Source: JAZSMJ01 sp045535815 (GTDB lineage: Bacteria > Bacillota > Clostridia > Oscillospirales > CAG-272). Taken from it: a stretch of 9,556 bases of DNA. Of this stretch, positions 6,569 through 9,556 are shown in pieces. How positions within the stretch are numbered: position 1 is the first letter of the stretch; each line of letters begins with the position of its first letter. The stretch lies in NCBI GenBank assembly GCA_045535815.1, contig JAZSMJ010000003.1, positions 1 to 9,556 of the forward strand, given 5' to 3'. Position numbers and translations under genes: made by a program. Below the pieces are notes generated by a model. That model saw only the letters and a list, made by a program, of their open reading frames with translations. It was not told where the DNA came from and made no database searches.

Positions 6569-6605
6569 AAAAATATAGCTGTATCAAATAATCGAGGAAT
6601 TCATT

Positions 6606-7310
6606 ATGTCTGAAACCTATCGTATTCTGGTCGTTGACGACGATCATTCCATTGTCAATATCATAGAAACCACATTAAAACAAGAGGGCTACAGTGTTCT
6701 GACTGCACATAACGGTGAAACTGCCTGTCATATCACAGATTCAAATCATCCGCATCTTATCATTATGGACGTAATGATGCCACAGTGCAACGGTATTATC
6801 GCTACCATGAGAATCCGTCAGAGCAACAACGTACCGATACTGATGCTTTCTGCAAAAGCGGAAGGCTCAGACCGTGTTCTCGGCTTGGAAGCAGGTGCTG
6901 ATGATTATCTTGTCAAGCCGTTTTATCAGCAGGAGCTTATAGCAAGAGTAAAAGCCTTGCTTCGCCGTTATGATAAGCTTGGCTCTATCCGTGAAACAGA
7001 GCAAAAGAATTTGATACAAGTTGGCGATATTATTCTTGACACCGCAAAAAAGCAGCTTATCGTCCGTGGTGAAACAGCACGTCTTACCGCTACGGAATAT
7101 AAAATACTGCATATGCTGATGTCAAATCCCGGTAGGGTGTATTCAGCGGAGGAGATCTACGGGCGTGTATGGGAAAACAATGCGTATGCAGTGGAGAATA
7201 CCGTTATGGTACATATAAGCCGGATTCGTGACAAGTTGGAGCTGAATCCAAAGAAGCCGGAATATCTGAAGGTCGTTTGGGGGATTGGATATGTTTTCGA
7301 AGCACCGTAA
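6606..7310 (+). CDS. OmpR/PhoB-family response regulator
   Basis: A 234-residue two-domain transcription factor. The receiver domain (about 4-120) has the acidic pocket Asp11-Asp13, the phospho-acceptor Asp55 (IIMDVMMP), Ser82 and the conserved Lys104 (LVKPF). The C-terminal winged helix (about 135-232) has typical features: LTATEYKIL, the recognition-helix region ENTVMVHISRIRDKL and the closing wing VVWGIGYVF. It should be phosphorylated by the kinase encoded by the next, overlapping gene and then bind direct repeats. The start is ATG 6606, with GAGGAA (6594-6599) well placed. It resembles VanR-type clostridial regulators, but no van resistance genes lie here, so the signal and targets are unknown. 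The adjacent DUF2079 gene is the obvious candidate target. Arginine codons are mostly CGN rather than AGA. Confidence 0.93.
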   Translation: MSETYRILVVDDDHSIVNIIETTLKQEGYSVLTAHNGETACHITDSNHPHLIIMDVMMPQCNGIIATMRIRQSNNVPILMLSAKAEGSDRVLGLEAGADDYLVKPFYQQELIARVKALLRRYDKLGSIRETEQKNLIQVGDIILDTAKKQLIVRGETARLTATEYKILHMLMSNPGRVYSAEEIYGRVWENNAYAVENTVMVHISRIRDKLELNPKKPEYLKVVWGIGYVFEAP

Positions 7311-8841
7311 TATCACTGCTTGGATACTGCTTGTTCTGTCTGCGTTTTGCTGGGTTTATGGGTTGGGAATCGATTTTGATGATCGGTATATATTAGATTC
7401 AGAGGAATCGCATGCTACAGAAACGGTTGATACTTCTTTTACAATAGTCAATCAGGACTATGCTTTTACAGAAGAAAGCACCGCTATAACAATACCGGAA
7501 GAAACACAATATGACTTTGCGACACACAGCTTAAGTCGTGCATTGCTTATTTTCTGTGCTGCCACATGTGCAGTTATTTCAATCTTTTTTCTTTGGCAGA
7601 AGTCTCCTGTGCTTGGACCTGACGGAATCATGCTGTGTCTCGCCATAATTGGCTGGATATATTTCCGTTACATAATACAAATGGGCGAGTTCAGCAATGA
7701 TTTCTATAACGCTTTGTTCTTGTTTGCCGTCATGTTTACCGCTCGTGAGCTCTGGGGATGGCTTTTGGCACGGATGAGCTTATCTTGGTGCATTATCTAC
7801 CGTTTTTCAAAACGTGCAGCTGTACCGCAGATCTCACTCCTTGTATATATCGGATGGACGATCTTTTCTGCGATAATGACCGTTCCGATTTTTATAGATC
7901 TTTATAGATATTATACATCACATATTCCCGGATATCAGGCGCTCGTTATTTCGATTATATTCATCGCCATTTCTGTCATTCTCGACATATTCTGTCTTTG
8001 GAGATACGGAAGTGACCTATATCATTTTCAAAAACAACTGGATAACTTCCAAAATGCATCGCCGATCACGGTGAGTGAAGGTGCGTTTTCACAGACCGAA
8101 ACACAGCTTTTGGAAGTACAGCGACAGCATGAAGAAGCGGTCAAGGCAGCTATATCAAGTGAGCGTTTCAAGGTTGAGCTTATTTCCAATGTGTCCCACG
8201 ATCTTCGCACACCGCTTACCTCTATTCTTGGCTACAGTGAGCTTTTAGATCGTGAAAACTTGTCGGAAGAGGGAAAAGAACAGCTCTTGCGCTTGAATCA
8301 GAAAGCGGGATATATGCGTGATCTTGTTGAATCGCTTTTTGAACTGACAAAAGTATCAAGCGGTGTTATCGAGAGCCGAAGGGATGAAATCGATCTTATT
8401 CGCTTGCTTGAACAAACGATAGGATTGTTTGATGATAAGCTGGCAGAAGCAGGGTTGGTTGTTCGTCGGAATTATTCTGCGGATTCGATTATGGTTATTA
8501 CGGACGGTGCAAGAATGCATCAGGTGTTCGCCAATCTGCTTGGAAACGCTATAAAATATGCTCTGCAAGGAACACGAATATATTTGGACGTGATGGAATC
8601 TGATGATAATTATCGTATTCGAATGACCAATACAGCCTCTTACGAAATGGACTTCAAGCCGGAGGAAATCATGCAGCGTTTTGCCCGCGGCGACAAAGCA
8701 CGTTCTACCAAAGGCAGCGGCTTGGGACTTGCCATCGCACAGACCTATACGGAATCCGTCGGCGGTCAGTTTCATATTACCGTGGACGGTGACCAATTCA
8801 GCGCGGTCGTGATCCTGCCGAAAATTGAAAGAGATTTGTAA
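7285..8841 (+). CDS. Multi-pass membrane sensor histidine kinase
   Basis: Sensor partner of the preceding regulator. The frame opens at TTG 7285, but ATG 7291 (516 residues) is the likelier start: GGGGGA lies seven bases before it, within the regulator gene, a 20-base overlap implying coupled translation. Counting from 7285, TM1 is at about 10-29, followed by an acidic external segment of some 55 residues (30-84). Five further hydrophobic stretches lie at about 86-104, 114-131, 140-161, 183-207 and 219-239. A linker helix (about 270-295) leads to the HisKA helix with His305 (NVSHDLRTPLTS). The ATPase domain has Asn421 (NLLGNAIKYA), an F-box QRFARGD (464-470) and GSGLGLA (477-483). The usual DxGxG G1 box is replaced near MTNTAS (447-452), a variation I recall in some clostridial VanS-like kinases. 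The ligand is unknown. Confidence 0.92.
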   Translation: MDMFSKHRNITAWILLVLSAFCWVYGLGIDFDDRYILDSEESHATETVDTSFTIVNQDYAFTEESTAITIPEETQYDFATHSLSRALLIFCAATCAVISIFFLWQKSPVLGPDGIMLCLAIIGWIYFRYIIQMGEFSNDFYNALFLFAVMFTARELWGWLLARMSLSWCIIYRFSKRAAVPQISLLVYIGWTIFSAIMTVPIFIDLYRYYTSHIPGYQALVISIIFIAISVILDIFCLWRYGSDLYHFQKQLDNFQNASPITVSEGAFSQTETQLLEVQRQHEEAVKAAISSERFKVELISNVSHDLRTPLTSILGYSELLDRENLSEEGKEQLLRLNQKAGYMRDLVESLFELTKVSSGVIESRRDEIDLIRLLEQTIGLFDDKLAEAGLVVRRNYSADSIMVITDGARMHQVFANLLGNAIKYALQGTRIYLDVMESDDNYRIRMTNTASYEMDFKPEEIMQRFARGDKARSTKGSGLGLAIAQTYTESVGGQFHITVDGDQFSAVVILPKIERDL

Positions 8842-8866
8842 GATTTATATTGGCACTTATGAAAGA

Positions 8867-8902
8867 CACCTCCTGTATCATATAGGTACGGGAGGTGCTT
8901 TT
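8867..8902 (+). promoter_or_regulatory. Hairpin masking the Shine-Dalgarno of the DUF2079 gene
   Basis: CACCTCCTGTA (8867-8877) pairs with TACGGGAGGTG (8887-8897) over 11 bases with one T-G wobble and a nine-base loop, followed by CTTTT. The 3' arm contains GGGAGGTG, the ribosome site for the ATG at 8904, so the helix would hide it completely. It also resembles an intrinsic terminator after the kinase gene (stop 8841). Either reading predicts lowered or conditional expression of the downstream gene relative to the two-component pair. Confidence 0.65.
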
Positions 8903-8903
8903 C

Positions 8904-9523
8904 ATGAAATCTTTTTTTCGTCACGCCGCCGTGTCTTGGATAGCGGCGGTATTGATCGAATATCTTCTTTTACCTGCCAATCTGCGTAATCTGGACAAGC
9001 TGATCGGTCTTGCAGAAATGTCAATGATGCGTATTATAGCCATCACTTTCGCCGGAACAGTTTTGCTTGGCGCGGCTTCACGCTGTATGAATACCTCGAA
9101 ATCGGAACGATGGATTCTTGTTGCCGTCATGGCTGCGCTTGCCGCTGTTACGCTGTATTCATCCTTTACATGGGCATTTCTGGCAGTGTGCGTTCTGATC
9201 GTATTTGCGGCTGTCATCTATGCAATATGCGGCTGGAATGCCTCGGCAGAGGTTATTGCCATTCCGAAAAAGTCAAGTAAAGTCTTTCTGTGGATTACAC
9301 TCGGACTCTCTGTCTGCTTTTTCCTGTTTGTCAGCGTGTGGACAGTAAGCAGAATCTATAGTTTCAGCACGCCGACCTACGACTTCGGTATCTTCTCGCA
9401 GATGTTCTATCACATGAAAGAATCCGGCTTGCCGATGACTACAGTGGAACGGGACGGACTGCTGTCGCATTTCCATGTTCATGTGTCGCCGATATGGTAT
9501 CTTCTTCTGCCGTTTTATGCGCT
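8904..9523 (+). CDS. DUF2079-family polytopic membrane protein, N-terminal part
   Basis: An open frame starts at ATG 8904, six bases after a near-perfect GGGAGGTG, and runs about 206 codons to where genuine sequence appears to end. Hydrophobic spans lie at about 8-24, 41-58, 70-86, 88-109 and 127-148. They are followed by TPTYDFGIFSQMFYHM (156-171) and, a little later, TTVERDGLLSHFHVHVSPIW (179-198), then YLLLPFY. From memory these are the hallmark segments of DUF2079 proteins. These are large integral membrane proteins of unknown function, thought to be related to GT-C-type membrane glycosyltransferases. The Asp160 in the post-TM loop would fit the acidic residue such enzymes use; that is inference. 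The rest of the protein is missing. Its ribosome site is in a hairpin, and it follows the two-component genes, suggesting conditional control. Arginine is mostly CGN, like the two preceding genes. Confidence 0.85.
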
Positions 9524-9555
9524 AAGTCGGAGGCCAAGCGGTCTTAGGAAGACAA
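9524..9555 (+). other. Apparent MGI/BGISEQ sequencing adapter (artefact)
   Basis: The 32 bases begin AAGTCGGAGG and end AGGAAGACAA. From memory they equal the forward adapter of the MGI/BGISEQ platform. The membrane-protein frame breaks family pattern at this point: after PFYA and CT, the expected Leu-Phe continuation becomes a basic SRRPSG run. This is almost certainly untrimmed adapter rather than genomic DNA. Confidence 0.93.
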
Positions 9556-9556
9556 T

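Noticed and set aside
8356..8796. Minus-strand open frame of 146 residues opposite the kinase
   Set aside because: Antisense to the HisKA and ATPase domains; His/Ile-rich shadow composition without motifs.
6606..8841. VanRS glycopeptide-resistance regulators
   Set aside because: The proteins are VanRS-like in type, but no vanH, ligase, vanX or vanZ gene is present, so no resistance role or symbol is justified.
8921..9482. Two minus-strand frames at the right end
   Set aside because: Both lie opposite the DUF2079 frame, which has family hallmarks and a strong ribosome site.
9520..9556. tRNA-like appearance of the last bases (GGAGGCCAAGCGGT resembles a D-arm)
   Set aside because: The string matches a sequencing adapter as remembered, and there is no anticodon arm or acceptor stem.

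Overview
The window is about 9.5 kb of moderately AT-rich DNA from a Gram-positive, anaerobic Clostridia-type bacterium, most likely Ruminococcaceae/Oscillospiraceae. The signs are a Re-citrate-synthase-like enzyme typical of anaerobic Firmicutes, GGAGG-type ribosome sites, TTG starts, frequent AGA/ATA codons in the core genes, and U-tailed hairpin terminators. It looks like a nearly whole metagenomic contig. The left edge lies in a repetitive RHS/YD-repeat gene, and the last 32 or so bases match, from memory, an MGI/BGISEQ sequencing adapter, so biological sequence ends near 9523.

Left part (1-4272), all minus strand. In transcription order it holds a Re-citrate synthase/2-isopropylmalate synthase-family enzyme (4272-2848), a class I SAM methyltransferase (2713-1868), L-lactate dehydrogenase (1776-805), an unrecognised 160-166 aa protein (686-186) and a 46-codon remnant of an RHS-repeat protein running off the left edge (138-1). 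These are mostly separate units: consensus-like promoters precede the citrate synthase, the methyltransferase and the small gene, and hairpins lie in the gaps. The small gene next to a headless RHS fragment resembles an orphan RHS toxin/immunity cassette, though no toxin is visible here.

Centre (4273-6470). A 328-base divergent region carries a minus-strand promoter for the citrate synthase and a plus-strand extended -10 promoter for typA/bipA, which starts at TTG and ends at a strong palindromic terminator.

Right part (6471-9523), plus strand. An OmpR/PhoB-family response regulator overlaps a multi-pass membrane histidine kinase. These are followed by the first ~206 codons of a DUF2079-type polytopic membrane protein whose Shine-Dalgarno sequence is buried in a hairpin. 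Arginine codon use here (mostly CGN) differs sharply from typA (mostly AGA), so this block may have a different history.

The most useful second looks are the adapter at the right end, the RHS remnant with its putative orphan immunity gene, the methyltransferase leader with two mutually exclusive hairpins, and the hairpin-masked ribosome site of the DUF2079 gene. No CRISPR array, rRNA, tRNA, insertion sequence or prophage gene was found.
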